Shown one piece after another: positions 35,987 through 47,000 of a stretch of 64,000 bases of DNA. Numbering within the stretch: the stretch's first letter is position 1; each line of letters starts with the position of its first letter. A program made the translations under genes and the position numbers. The DNA is taken from positions 434,001-498,000 of the forward strand of contig JAALGZ010000012.1 of the NCBI GenBank assembly GCA_015227615.1. The letters are read 5' to 3'. The notes beneath the pieces are model-generated. The model saw only the letters and a list, made by a program, of their open reading frames with translations. It had not been told where the DNA came from and did no database searches. This DNA comes from Labyrinthula sp. Ha (lineage: Eukaryota; Sar; Bigyra; Labyrinthulida; Labyrinthulaceae).

Positions 35987-38900
35987 TATTATTTAAATTA
36001 GTATGTATCAGCAATACTATATATCAAACCGAAGTTTTGGGAGAATTGGTTTTTACAAGGACAATATGGAAAATCTATCGGGTAATCTCTTATGGATATC
36101 GATAAACTTTAAGTTGGAATTTCCCCATTATCTTTTAGTTTTTATACAGGATTTCCTTATTATCTGATGACATGGCATGATGTAACTTAGTGGAACAATT
36201 AATTGTACTAAGTAAACAAAAGCAGAGAATACAGATTGGAGATTGGATAGAGTCAGTTATAGGGTAAATATAGTAAGATAGATGACCGAAATTCATCATG
36301 TAACACTCGTTCATTGAGAAGAGTAAATTAAAGAGAATATAAGTGATATATTGTTGTCTTTCGAAAAAAAAAGAGGAGCATATGAAAAAAAAATACTTGG
36401 ATGCTGTCCTCAGTTATTGAAAAATTTCCCCTCAACACTGTTTGCAGAAACTTTAGAGATGGCGTAGAGTCAAGCCACAGCTAAACATTTCTCAGCTACG
36501 CTAACGCTATAATTGGTTGTTGAATTTTTGGGGTTGAACGAAAAATCCCTCGCTTCGAAGAAATGAGAAGCCATAACTTGGCGTAACATGGCAGGTTTCG
36601 ATGTTCATTAGAGATTAGAGCAAAGTGACCGCTTCGATATATAGTAACAGGTTGCTGCCCATAGTTAGTATCTTCAGAAAAAAGAGAAATGCATTAAATC
36701 AAACCAAGTACAAAACTTTTAATTGATTCTGCACTATAATAATGAAGTTTAGCGGAATTTGTCATGGTAGGAAGATTACTAAAAAAAAAGTATTTTAATT
36801 GGCCTTGTTGCAGGACTTTTCTTAGTTGCGGACAGTGTATTTTGCCCCTCTTTGGCCATAGCTTAAGCGATGGCCTTTACTTTGGGTGAAGTTAGTAGCC
36901 TTTGGAGGATTGAGACTTAATTTTTATAACTATGGAGTATTCTGTATAAGTATTTTACTAATGAACTAACGAAGAAGGCAGCAAATTCCATGCCTAAATC
37001 TTGGAATACTCTGACTTTAAAGGAAATAATCGAACCAATTATCCACTCAAGTTTCTTAAAAGAATCAGGAACAGAAGAAGGTTTGAGACAAATTTAGGTA
37101 TCTTCTACTTTGCACTTTCTAATATTAGAACTCGAATGAGTAAGTCATTTTCTCAGTCTAATACACTGGTACTTACTAAGACTAAAACTGCATTTGCGTT
37201 ACCAAGAAAATATACAGATTCAGGTTTTGCTGTTTTTAGAAGTACAAAATTTTTACTGCAAACGATGAAAATTCAATTGCTGAGGAAGATAGGAGATAGT
37301 ATTTTCTTGTTCTAGAGTCAAAAACTCCAAACCCTGATTAGTAGAAACAACTTGCAGTTAATTAAAATATTCAAAATGAAGGAAACAGAAAGCACGAAAA
37401 AAACTGTGGAAAGACAATTAGGTTTCGTAGATCATGTCACAAAGGGTTAAACCATGCTAATGATAATTTGTTAAGCTTCCTTAAAGATAACATATGTTCC
37501 AAGTCCGATCCCTAGTGTTTTTAAAGTTTCCTCAACTTAGGAAACATATTTCACCGGTTCAGAGAAGAAACAAATTTGCAGAATGGGACCTGGATAAAGC
37601 AGTTAATGTGGTTAAGACATCTTTTTTTCTCTCAGGATTCCTTTAAAAATCGTATTTCACACTCTTCAATCCTGTCCAATGCAGAAAAAGAATATTCTAA
37701 GCACCTGCAAATAAAAAACTTTAAGGTCTAGATGCAGATATGGCAGATGCGCTGCTTAGAATAAGGTCTCTTAGCATAGAATCACTTCAAACATGAAGAA
37801 TGTCTCGCGTTTCATGCTAAGGCACTTAATCTTAAAATATTTTGCTGTAAACACACATATTCATTTTCTCAAATTCGGTAACAAACCTCAGGTTTTTGAA
37901 ATCCTCATTACCTTTCTCCTCGCTCCTTATTCGTAACCCTTGTTCTTCTACTTGTTCTATTGAATTACTCCAACTTATGTTATTAATCAAACTTATTCCT
38001 TAATGTTTGGGCTAGCGTACCCCTTTAGGAGTGACCCCAGTCTAGGCCTTCGATGAATAGGCAAATCGTTTTATATCTTCTTACGTGTTCTAAATATAAA
38101 CACCTTGATGTGTGTGTAAAAGTAGACATTATTCTGTTGAAATTTTGGTTTATGTGGTACCCTGTATCTAATTTCAGTTTCTTCTCAGTTTTCTCCTGAT
38201 TTTTCTTAAGTATGGAGAATCAGATTTTTGCACCTCACATATTCATACAATGGAAAATCACAGTCCTGGAGTTTGATAAAATCAATCACTCCAAGAACAT
38301 TTTTTGACTCCAGAGATGAAAAAGGATGATGCAAAGCAGGCATGTCAATATAGTGCTATTTCCTTGTTACAGGCAAGTAATGCCCATTCTAGACAAGTTA
38401 AATAATTTTACCCAAAAGACATATACAGTCCGTTTGGGATAAATGGCACTGTGAGTTACTTAACTGTAGGAAATACTTAGGAGAATCATCAGGCTCTCCA
38501 TCTCGCAGAAAACATGTCATATAAAGAACTTTGAACACTAACATGACATTCTAAGTTAGTACTAATTGAATAATGCTGGAGGAATTTAAAACGAGAAGGG
38601 TCATCTACGGGTAAAACCTACAACGGTTCCCATAAGTTGCTTCAGTTTTCTCTTGTATAGCACCTCTATTCTAAACATTTAATTTGTTTGAGGAGTATTA
38701 GGGGATTTGTGAACATACTTCAACAAGAAATAAAACACCGTGAAACTCAGTACCATAATACCTAATTAATATCAATATTCTGAAACCCACAAAGCTGGTC
38801 TAGGAGTTGATAAGGCTGAAGTAATGAAACAAAAAATAAAGTCAAAGAAGTACTCTATATCTTGAAATAGTACTTGTTACGTATGAAATGAATTATCAAT

Positions 38901-39910
38901 AAAAAATAGTCCAAGATAACAACCAGATTCTTAAATTTCCAATAAAACACTAATATAGCACTGAAATTACACTATTAAAACAAGAATTTCATACACAACA
39001 TGTGTAAAACAAACTGCAAATATACATATGAATCCCAATGAAAGTCAACCATAGGTTTACAAGACAAGTTTATCTATGAGCTCATCCTCAATGACACAAC
39101 TATAATCAATTTGAAAAAAGAATTCATGTTGCCCTGAGCTGTTAATTCTCGAGAAGGCTTTAAAAGGATATCGCTTATTTTTCAAAACTAAAGTGCCTCG
39201 GTTCCAAGCGCATCCTTTTGAGTTAACAGTAGGCATAATAAATCTTCTCACCTTAAAAATTCAACCACACTTGAAGCCAAGTGAATCAAGTGCGGAATAC
39301 GTTCAAAGGTATCTTCAAAGTTTTTGTTCCTGTACAAAATTTGTTCTGAGTTAGGAGATAATACCTCGTGACAAATGTGCTCTGTGTAATATAAAATATA
39401 AAAAAGAATACTATTTCTATCAAAATATTGTTCTGCAGGTTTAGGAAGAATAAACTCTCGAGACAGATAATATGAGTTTTCTGATAAAAGGTTAACCAAA
39501 TAAGCAACATCAGCAAAAAAACAAGCTAAAAGACAACTTATTAGCTTCTTTCATACGTTACACAATCTGATCGTTTGACATATGAAGCAAATTTTCAACG
39601 TTTCTGTCGTTTTCTTGTACCTTAGAATATGGAGAAAGCTTAGTATGATTGTTCAGCACCATCTAGAGCAAAAGAAAAAATAGATTATATTTGATATTCT
39701 GTACTCTCTGTATTTTTTTGATGGTATCCATATGGATAAGGAAAAACAATAGGCCAACCACCTGAACCATTTTTTTTAAATGATCTTCCGCATCCAAACA
39801 CCGCGGCAAAAGGATCAATAGGTCTTCCATGTGCGTCAATACTTCGTAGCTTTTTCATTAGACTTGTCTCAGCGTCTTTATCAAAAGGATTACGACCATC
39901 TGCTGCTCGA
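35671..39910. repeat. 4.2-kb segmental duplication, left copy
   Basis: This segment matches 55827-60066 in direct orientation at a constant offset of 20156 through at least 39.4 kb. By eye I find about three single-base differences from its left end to 39.36 kb and more toward the right edge. Its left edge lies inside exon 2 of copy E and its right edge inside exon 2 of copy F, so it carries the 5' part of E, the spacer and the 3' part of F. Confidence 0.9.
35987..39056. other. Duplicated 3.1-kb spacer between copies E and F
   Basis: All of it lies in the segmental duplication. It contains a 104-codon frame at 37001-37315 starting from a TTG, an overlapping ATG frame of 35 codons at about 36990 (TLKEIIEPIIHSSFLKESG), and coding-like fragments near 37560-37800. 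None has a recognisable motif, so these look like decayed sequence copied along with the block. Confidence 0.4.
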
Positions 39911-40138
39911 ATATGTGCAAGTATTGTTCTTCGAAAAGTTCCTTCAGGATGTTTTGGTTTACAACTTCTTGAACTCAACCATAGCTCAAAACATTCTATT
40001 GATATTATATTTTCATGCGTGAGTTCCTAAACATATAAAGAAACTTAAAATTTCTTATACATAAAACTCGTTTCGAAAAGAAAATGAATCATATACACTG
40101 CGTGAAGTTTCTCATTTTTTTATTTTATTTTCGGTCAT
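39057..40138 (-). pseudogene. Expanded unknown family, copy F (broken)
   Basis: The gene skeleton is still clear: a start at 40138, a 34-nt intron 1 (40060-40027), the exon 2 core (KPKHPEGTFRRT, IRAADGRNPF, DPFAAVFGCGRSF, PYPYGYHQK), a 30-nt intron 3 (39411-39382) and the usual C-terminus (CVIEDELIDKLVL). It carries a TGA at codon 9, a stop in exon 3 before the FSFPAVAYLV-equivalent region, frame changes in two T-runs (exon 3 and exon 4, as judged against the paralogues) and a damaged second intron. The T-run changes and the exon 3 stop are shared with copy H, so they predate the duplication or were spread by it. No product of normal length is expected. Confidence 0.82.
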
Positions 40139-42729
40139 TGCTATCTTTTAAATATGTGCTTTTAGTAATTTGTACATCAATTAGATTCCGAAAAAAATAG
40201 TAACTCCTTTATAAAACCATAAACTGCACCGATATAATTAAGTCAATTTCTACGGACAAGGTTTTTATTAAATGCTAGTCTTTGGAATATAACTTCCGTT
40301 AAGGTCTTTCTTGATTACTGGGCCATATAACCCAAGAAGTTGGAATAGAAAAAAGCATAAGTAACACCAAAACAAAATGCTAAGGCGGACATACAGCAAG
40401 AGCTTTTGCTGCAACAATAGAAGAAAAAAGTACCCTAACGAACCTGAATGGACCTTTTAAATAGAATAAAAAGCAACCACGATAAAGGAAAATCCCCAAA
40501 TGGAAATATTCAACGGATTAGGCTGGAGTGGAGAATCATGTCACCGGTTAGTAGAGGAATATATTGCACGACTGTGTGATTCCAAGGAAACATTTTCAAT
40601 TATCTGTTGAATATTTTGATCATTTAGGAGTATTTTGTAGTGTATGTTGAACAGTAGCTGTTCTCCAATAGTTGGAATTCACATGCTTCAAGTTTTACCG
40701 ACACATAATCAACTAGATGAAGTGAAAAAGAGCTTCAACTAGCGAGCTTTTCTTAAGTATTTACGGAAAATTGCTTAAATATTCAAAAAAAGTACCTTTC
40801 TATAAAATGTAGCATTTGTGGTTGAATAACTTTAACTATAGAAAAACTTACCATACACCCCCCCATCTATGGGTTAAACATTCTTTCATTTAAATCGGGT
40901 ATGTGGTTAGTTCTTCCTCAATGACGCTATCACCAGTCGTTTTCCCAACATTCCTTTCTTTCTTCCACTTTCTCTGGCTCTGCTTATCTCTTGAGTACTT
41001 ATATTTTCATTTCTTGGCAGAAATGCTCGATTCCATTACGTTTTGTAGGAAAAAGTGTGAAATTAGGTACAATATCTTAATTAAACGTGAGAAATAGCTT
41101 CAAAGTGTTTTAAATTTTGTTTCTACAATTTTCCCTTTAATTTCTTTTATAGAAGTATAGAATTAACAGGCTTTATTTAAGTGTTAACTTTCTTCTACAT
41201 TGTTCTCTTTAATTTCTGTCATTATTGCTGACTTTACTAGTTATTGAATCATATTTCTGAGTAATTATTCTATTTGATGAATTAATTAGTGTGAAAATAC
41301 TGGAATTTTCCTTGAAAGGCTGCCCTCCATAAATGCTATCCAGACTTTCTTCCTGTTATCGATATTGCGTTATCAAGAAGATAAAACCTGAGCTACTGTC
41401 AATGGGTACTACTTTCACACTTAAAATTCATAGCTAAAAGAGCCTCTCTTACATTCGAATGTTAATTTTTTGGAAGTAGTAGATTTATTGAATCACCTAC
41501 AGGTGTCTAAGTGTAGAATAACATTTCTACAGTTATAAATTCTGCCCTGCAAGGATTGACAGACCTAAGCCTAGGTTAATGATGACAGGAATATGCTGCA
41601 TCGAAAATGATTGACCTGCAACAGATGCTTTTCTGTATACAATAACTGGGCTATCTAAATATTTAACCCTTTTATTCTAAAAAATCATCCTTAAGGGCTT
41701 GATCAATTCCCATGCAGCACTATGACAGAATTAAGGACTGGCCTTTTCAGTTCTCTCCTTGAAGCCATGTTCTCTGCATAGAAGAGGTACTGAGCATTCT
41801 TTCACCACCAGAAAACAGTCTTGAAAGACTATTAGCTAAGAAGAAGCGAAGAAAAGGCCCGTTTCTCGCATAGAGAAGCTCTGTAGATCAAGCAGCAAAA
41901 TAATATATCACTAAGATTCTTATCAGCATCCAGTTCTAAAAATGAACTCTTATCCTACCAGGTATATACTAGTTATTTCTCATAGAGACGTGTCACATGT
42001 TAGAAAAATGTAGCAGATGCCGTAATGATTCATTCTTAAGTAACATAATAATGCAGCATCCTTCCTTGCATATTCATGGAAGTAGTCAAGAGCAGTGGTA
42101 ATAATCCTCAATTTAATTAATTTTATTCTTAAATCTTATAATTGATATCCATACCTCAGTAAAATATCTAGTTCATTGGAAATCTAACATTTGACTACAA
42201 GAATTAGTGGAAAAGGATAAAATTACTTTTTTTTGTCGAAAATAGCTTGATATAAGTCAGAATCACATGCAGATGGATGAATATTTATTTAAAATTCACA
42301 GGTTCATAGCATAGCCTTTAAAAGAACTCTTAAAGATAGTATTACGGTCACGGTTTTAAGGATAATTTTCCACATAATAGTACACTGTCGTGATATTTCA
42401 TAGTACTTAAATAGGCATTCGCTCAGATACTACTTAACAAGATATCGTAGAATGACCAAGAGGATGTAAAATTTGTTGGATAACTCCACTATTTTTTAGG
42501 AAGACTAATTCTGGCGAAGTTGTTACCTTTGTTTTCAAGTCATACTTGGCAATGCTTACTCCTCTTCCTTCTTTGTGTCGTTTTGGGTGGAAGTTAAGTA
42601 TATAAGGCTCAAGCAGAGACTTAGAATCTATGATTTATAAATGCTAAACATTAAGGTCAGATATGCCTATCTGCGTGAAAATGCATCAGTTTTTAACAGG
42701 ACTGATACTTACACAAATCAAAGAATCAG

Positions 42730-42731
<2 letters not shown>

Positions 42732-42760
<29 letters not shown>
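42732..42760 (+). repeat. CT dinucleotide microsatellite
   Basis: This is an uninterrupted run of about 14 CT units. No associated gene or function is seen. Confidence 0.9.
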
Positions 42761-42763
<3 letters not shown>

Positions 42764-43248
42764 TCTCAGAGGAGGTCTATGACCATTTTGAATAACCATG
42801 AGTCAAGTAACGCCTCATTGACGACGTATATTGCTCCTTTTATCTGGAGAATTATATCTTAGAATAACTAATGTACCATTTTCAGGACTTTTCTATGTCG
42901 ATGACCTGAAAAAGATATGAATACACTGCAAGGTTCCTTGAAACTCCTGTAGCAGCTAGGGCAGATACAAGAAAAAATATATGCTGAAAAGTACATTTTC
43001 AGGATTCATTAATTAGTTTAACAAAGAGACAGAAAAGTTTAAGCCAATAAGCATAGAAGTTAGTTCATTGGGGTTAATCGGGAATCCTTGATGTTCTGTA
43101 AGTTAAGATTCGGTATAGTGCCCTCTTATTCTAGTAAGAATATGTATGTAGCCTAAGCGCAATAACTGACATAGCTCACCAGGAAAATTTTGCTCTAACC
43201 TTAGAATATGCTCACAAAAGCAAAAGAAAGTTGTACTTAATGTATCTC

Positions 43249-43480
43249 CTAAGATTCGATAACCCTGATTGTCTGCATATTTTAGTCAAAAGTACTCACC
43301 GGGACAAAAATGTCAGGCTCAAACCAGTGTACCATTAGTAGAGGCATCGAGTGGGTCTTCATTAATAGCTCATTCTCCGCTTCAGTAATTTTACTAGGAA
43401 GCGAATGAGTTTCCACACCACACTCGGTCCAGAATGAGTGAGGACTGAGGATTTCCTTTATGATTTTTCAGTGATGACTT
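43249..43480 (-). CDS. Possible 3' exons of a host gene or remnant
   Basis: On the minus strand an open stretch of about 60 codons (for example FWTECGVETHSLPSKITEAE and LLMVHWFEPDIFVP) ends at a GTGAGT donor. A 27-nt intron (43299-43273, with a CTAA branch-like string and a GCAG end) leads in frame to a last exon of eight codons with TAG at 43249. Further upstream, 43588-43757 is also open and coding-like on this strand. I could not build a complete gene with a start. The LTR element lies just beyond, so the remnant may have been interrupted by it. Confidence 0.33.
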
Positions 43481-43751
43481 GCCTGATTTTGACTGAGTGA
43501 GGAATAAGTTCATCGTTAACAATTGAATTGGAATTCTTGAATAGTTGTATCATGTATTTTTGACTGAGGATGTTAATAAGGATTCTTAAAGAATTTGCTT
43601 TGGAATTGAAGATCCTCAATAAGAAACCTATTGATTATTCTGAATTTCATGACTGAGTTTTGAAGCACTTCCAAACTCCCAATATTCACTTTAAAAGAGC
43701 TTGAGTTTGGGGACTCTAAATTGCTTGATGTGGACTTCTCTTCAATCTGGA

Positions 43752-43755
43752 CGCT
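43752..43755. repeat. Target-site duplication, left (CGCT)
   Basis: CGCT directly precedes the TG of the left LTR and is repeated directly after the CA of the right LTR at 53484-53487. An extra A can be counted if the terminal LTR base is included. Confidence 0.75.
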
Positions 43756-44046
43756 TGTATCGTTATGAGTTTATATTTGCGTATTTCATGAATAGTGATA
43801 TATAATGATTGGTAGAATATGTTGAAATGATTGGATGAAGCGATGACCAAAAGAGTCATAGTTAGGATCCAATCTAATATTTAAGAATTAATAAAAAAGG
43901 AATAAGAAAGTCACAAAAGGAATCTACAAGTGACACGTGAGAGAATAAGATCATACCAAGAGACTAAGAATAAGGATATCAAGGCCTAAGAATATTATCT
44001 AGATAAGAGCCCACTGATTTGACGTTAAAATACCAGATCAGTTCCA
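43756..44046 (+). repeat. Left LTR (291 bp)
   Basis: It runs from TGTATCGTTATGAG to CAGATCAGTTCCA. It is the same length as the right LTR, with one C/T difference noticed near the start. It presumably holds the element's promoter; no TATA box is assigned. Confidence 0.93.
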
Positions 44047-44059
44047 TTGTTATAACAAT
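44046..44059 (+). other. Perfect palindrome at the primer-binding position
   Basis: ATTGTTATAACAAT is its own reverse complement and sits exactly at the LTR/internal junction, where a tRNA primer-binding site would be expected. I do not recognise a tRNA 3' end complement here, so the priming mode is open. Confidence 0.5.
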
Positions 44060-44080
44060 CGTTGAGGCAAGACGAATACG

Positions 44081-47000
44081 ATGAAGACGCAACTGTCAAG
44101 AGAAGAGAGGGCGATGCAAAGGGAAAAGAAGAAGGAGTTAGAGGAGAAGGAGGCTGAGAGAATAAGACGAGAGCAGGGGGAAGAGGATGAGAATGAGGAG
44201 CTCTTCGGAGCCGACTCCTCATCAGGTGAAAGTGCTGAAGCAAAAGAAGGTCGGACTGACGAATTAAGCGACGAACAGCGCGCTGCACTGCGCAAGTCGG
44301 TTAATTTACCGACAGCCGACGAGGCGGAAGATTCGGCGGAAGATAGTGAGACGGAAAATTTAGCCGCCCAGGCGGGAACTGAGGCGGAGGATTTAGCCGC
44401 CCAAGCGGAAATTGAGGCAGAGAATAGTAGCCAAGAAGCCGCCAGAGTAGCGGCGGCTAAGAAGGTGAAGAGCAAGGCTAACCGTGTCGCGACAGGAGCG
44501 CCGGGTCAAAATAACCCCAAGCCAGACGCGGTAGCCGCAGCGATGCTAGTATCTGAATCGGAGAGTGAGGCGGGACACTTGCCCGCCGGAGTAGAAGATG
44601 AGGCGGTAAATTTGGCCGCTGGGGAAGAAGATGAGGCGGGAAATTTAGTTGCTGAAGCGGAAGATGAAGCGGAAAATGAAGTCGCCGCCACAGAAGACCG
44701 GGCGGAAAGAATATCCGCCGCCGCCGAAAAGGAAGCGGGTATTCTAGACTTGACGCAACCTATAACAGCGACTAAGGAGGTCGAGCCGACATCGCCGACC
44801 GCAGCGCTGGAAGATGAAGCCGCCTCAAGTGATGGGGCGCTTAATATTGATGAGCCGACAACCCTTGAGCGGGTAATTACAGAAGGTCGGAATAAGAAGG
44901 CTGGGGCGGAAGCGGTAAATTTAACCTCCCCGTCGTCGGCAAAGAAGTCAAAAAAGAAGGCGGCGCCGAGTGCGCCAAAACAAAAGAGGGTTAGCCGAAA
45001 ACAATGTGAGTTCTATTTAAAGGAACCACGTTGGTTTACCCCGAGGAAGTATGTAGTTTGCGAAGAAGACCTTCGTGAAATGCAGAGCCGAATGAGAGGA
45101 AAAACAGCGGTGGAGTTGCTCGAAGAAAAGAACATACACAAATCTTCGAGATATCCGCTATTGTTGATGACCGCTTTGTCGGAAAAGGAATTTGACGGAG
45201 TTCCTATAAGCGCCAGAGTAGCGCATATGCTGGCGGCGGTCCCAAATTTCAGAGAAAGTCAAGAAGTGTCTTTTGGACAATTAGTGGGGCAGCGGAAAAA
45301 GTCCCCAGCGCAAGTTCTCAAGTATAACACTCCGACGTGGTTTTTCCGCTCAGCAGAGGGTTTGATTACCACGGCTGTGCACTTCATGGCGGATAGGGGT
45401 ATGGCAGTCGTAAGAGGAAATATGCCGAAGCCTAATTTGTCGGCTAATGATGACTCAGACCGCCCAAGACGGATCACACCCTTTAGGTGGGTAACAAAGA
45501 TGGAACCCGCCGAAGGTATAACGATGAGAACGCCAATGCGCAAAATAAGACCTTCGGAGCATACCAGGACGGATGCGGAAAATAGGTTACAAAAGCGCAT
45601 CAATACGTTAACCACGGCAAATGAGAGGATTAAGGCGCAATCGCTGGCGGCGGAATCGGTACTCAGAGATCGTAATACGACGATTATGAGGAAGGCGGTA
45701 GACGAAGAACGAAAGAAGAATAAGGCGGAAATGAAGAAAATGGCAAAAGAATTGAAGGAGATGAAAAGTCTTTACCGCGCAGAGGTAGAGAAAGTAAGAG
45801 AACTTCAAAGGTCGGCTATCGAACAAGAAAGCGCCTTTGGACCTACTCCTCAAACGCCGCCAACGCCTAAGTCAACCCCGGCTCATGGGAGAACCCTTTC
45901 CGACTTTGCGGAAACGAGGTCGCTGGCGGAAGCAACACAAGAAAGTGTCTTCACGCTGTCGGCAAAAATGAGCGGGATGGAATCGCTACTAGCGAAGTTG
46001 ACGGAAGTGACCGCTCAAGCGCTGCAAAAATCGAAGGACACGGATGAGGTAGCCAAAATCCAAAAGCAGAGGGCGGAAGATGCGCGCCGAGATCGGGCGT
46101 GGAGATCCTACGGCGGTAAGTTCAGAACTTTGAAAGCGCTAAAGGTAAAGGATATCCGCGCCATGTTAGATATGCGCGACGCATATTTAGATGTATATGG
46201 CGGAGAAAAAGAACCAAACCTCTGGATTCATGTTGATCCAGAGCTTAAGCAGAGTCTTTCCAGTTCAGGTGTGACAAAGGAGGGGCTCGTTGAGTATTTA
46301 AGGAAGTATATGTCGGAGCACGAAGCGTATGAAGGAGAAGATACGCTCCGCACTATTGCGGAAAAAGTCGCATGGCCGAGTGAAGGCCCGTTTTTGGAGC
46401 GCTTAAATACTTATATGAGCAGCGCCACGGGATGCATAAAATGGAAGCAACTTAAGGAGAATGCGCAAAAATTTGAAGTATTAAAAGCGCTGAATAAGCG
46501 GCTTCCGCTGGAATTGCAAATGAGAGATGCCCGCCTTAAAGTGAAGCTAGATGCACCAAAGTCAAAGTTCGGCGACTCGCTTAATAAATTTAGAGACCTT
46601 ATTAAGTCAGTCTATGAGCGGAGAATGGACACCACGGAGGAAGTGGACCTATCGCCGCCCGAACCGACCGTCGCGGCGCCGCGGGAGTCCGAAGTAAGAA
46701 GGACTCAACAGAGGGCGCATCGAAGCGGAAGGAAGAGAAGACAATCGATATCTTCTGATAAGGAAAGAGGTAGAAACGGCAACAAATATTACCGCCGCAG
46801 GTCTCGATCCCCCAGCCCCCGCGGATATAGACGAAGTACGAATAGAGGTAGATACTTCCCGCATAGAAACAGGGGCGGCTATGAGAACAGGCGCTATGAA
46901 AGAAATGAGGATAGGAAGTCGAAGAAGCGTGATTCATTTCTAGCATTGCCGGCGCCGGGGGACGAATATAAGAAGCGTAACCCAACCAGGAGAATAAATG

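Larger units (their letters stand above)
40139..43751. other. 3.6-kb spacer between copy F and the LTR element
   Basis: It contains a CT microsatellite (42732-42760), a coding-like fragment near 41770-41880 (for example EEVLSILSPPENSLERLLAK) and a minus-strand gene fragment at 43249-43480. Other short open frames here have no support. Confidence 0.45.

Noticed and set aside
37001-37315. 104-codon frame, and its twin at 57157-57471, as a gene
   Set aside because: It starts only from TTG and has no motif. Its apparent conservation is due to the recent segmental duplication and gives no evidence for selection.
42732-42760. CT microsatellite as a GAGA-type regulatory element
   Set aside because: No gene with a start nearby is supported; it is listed only as a simple repeat.
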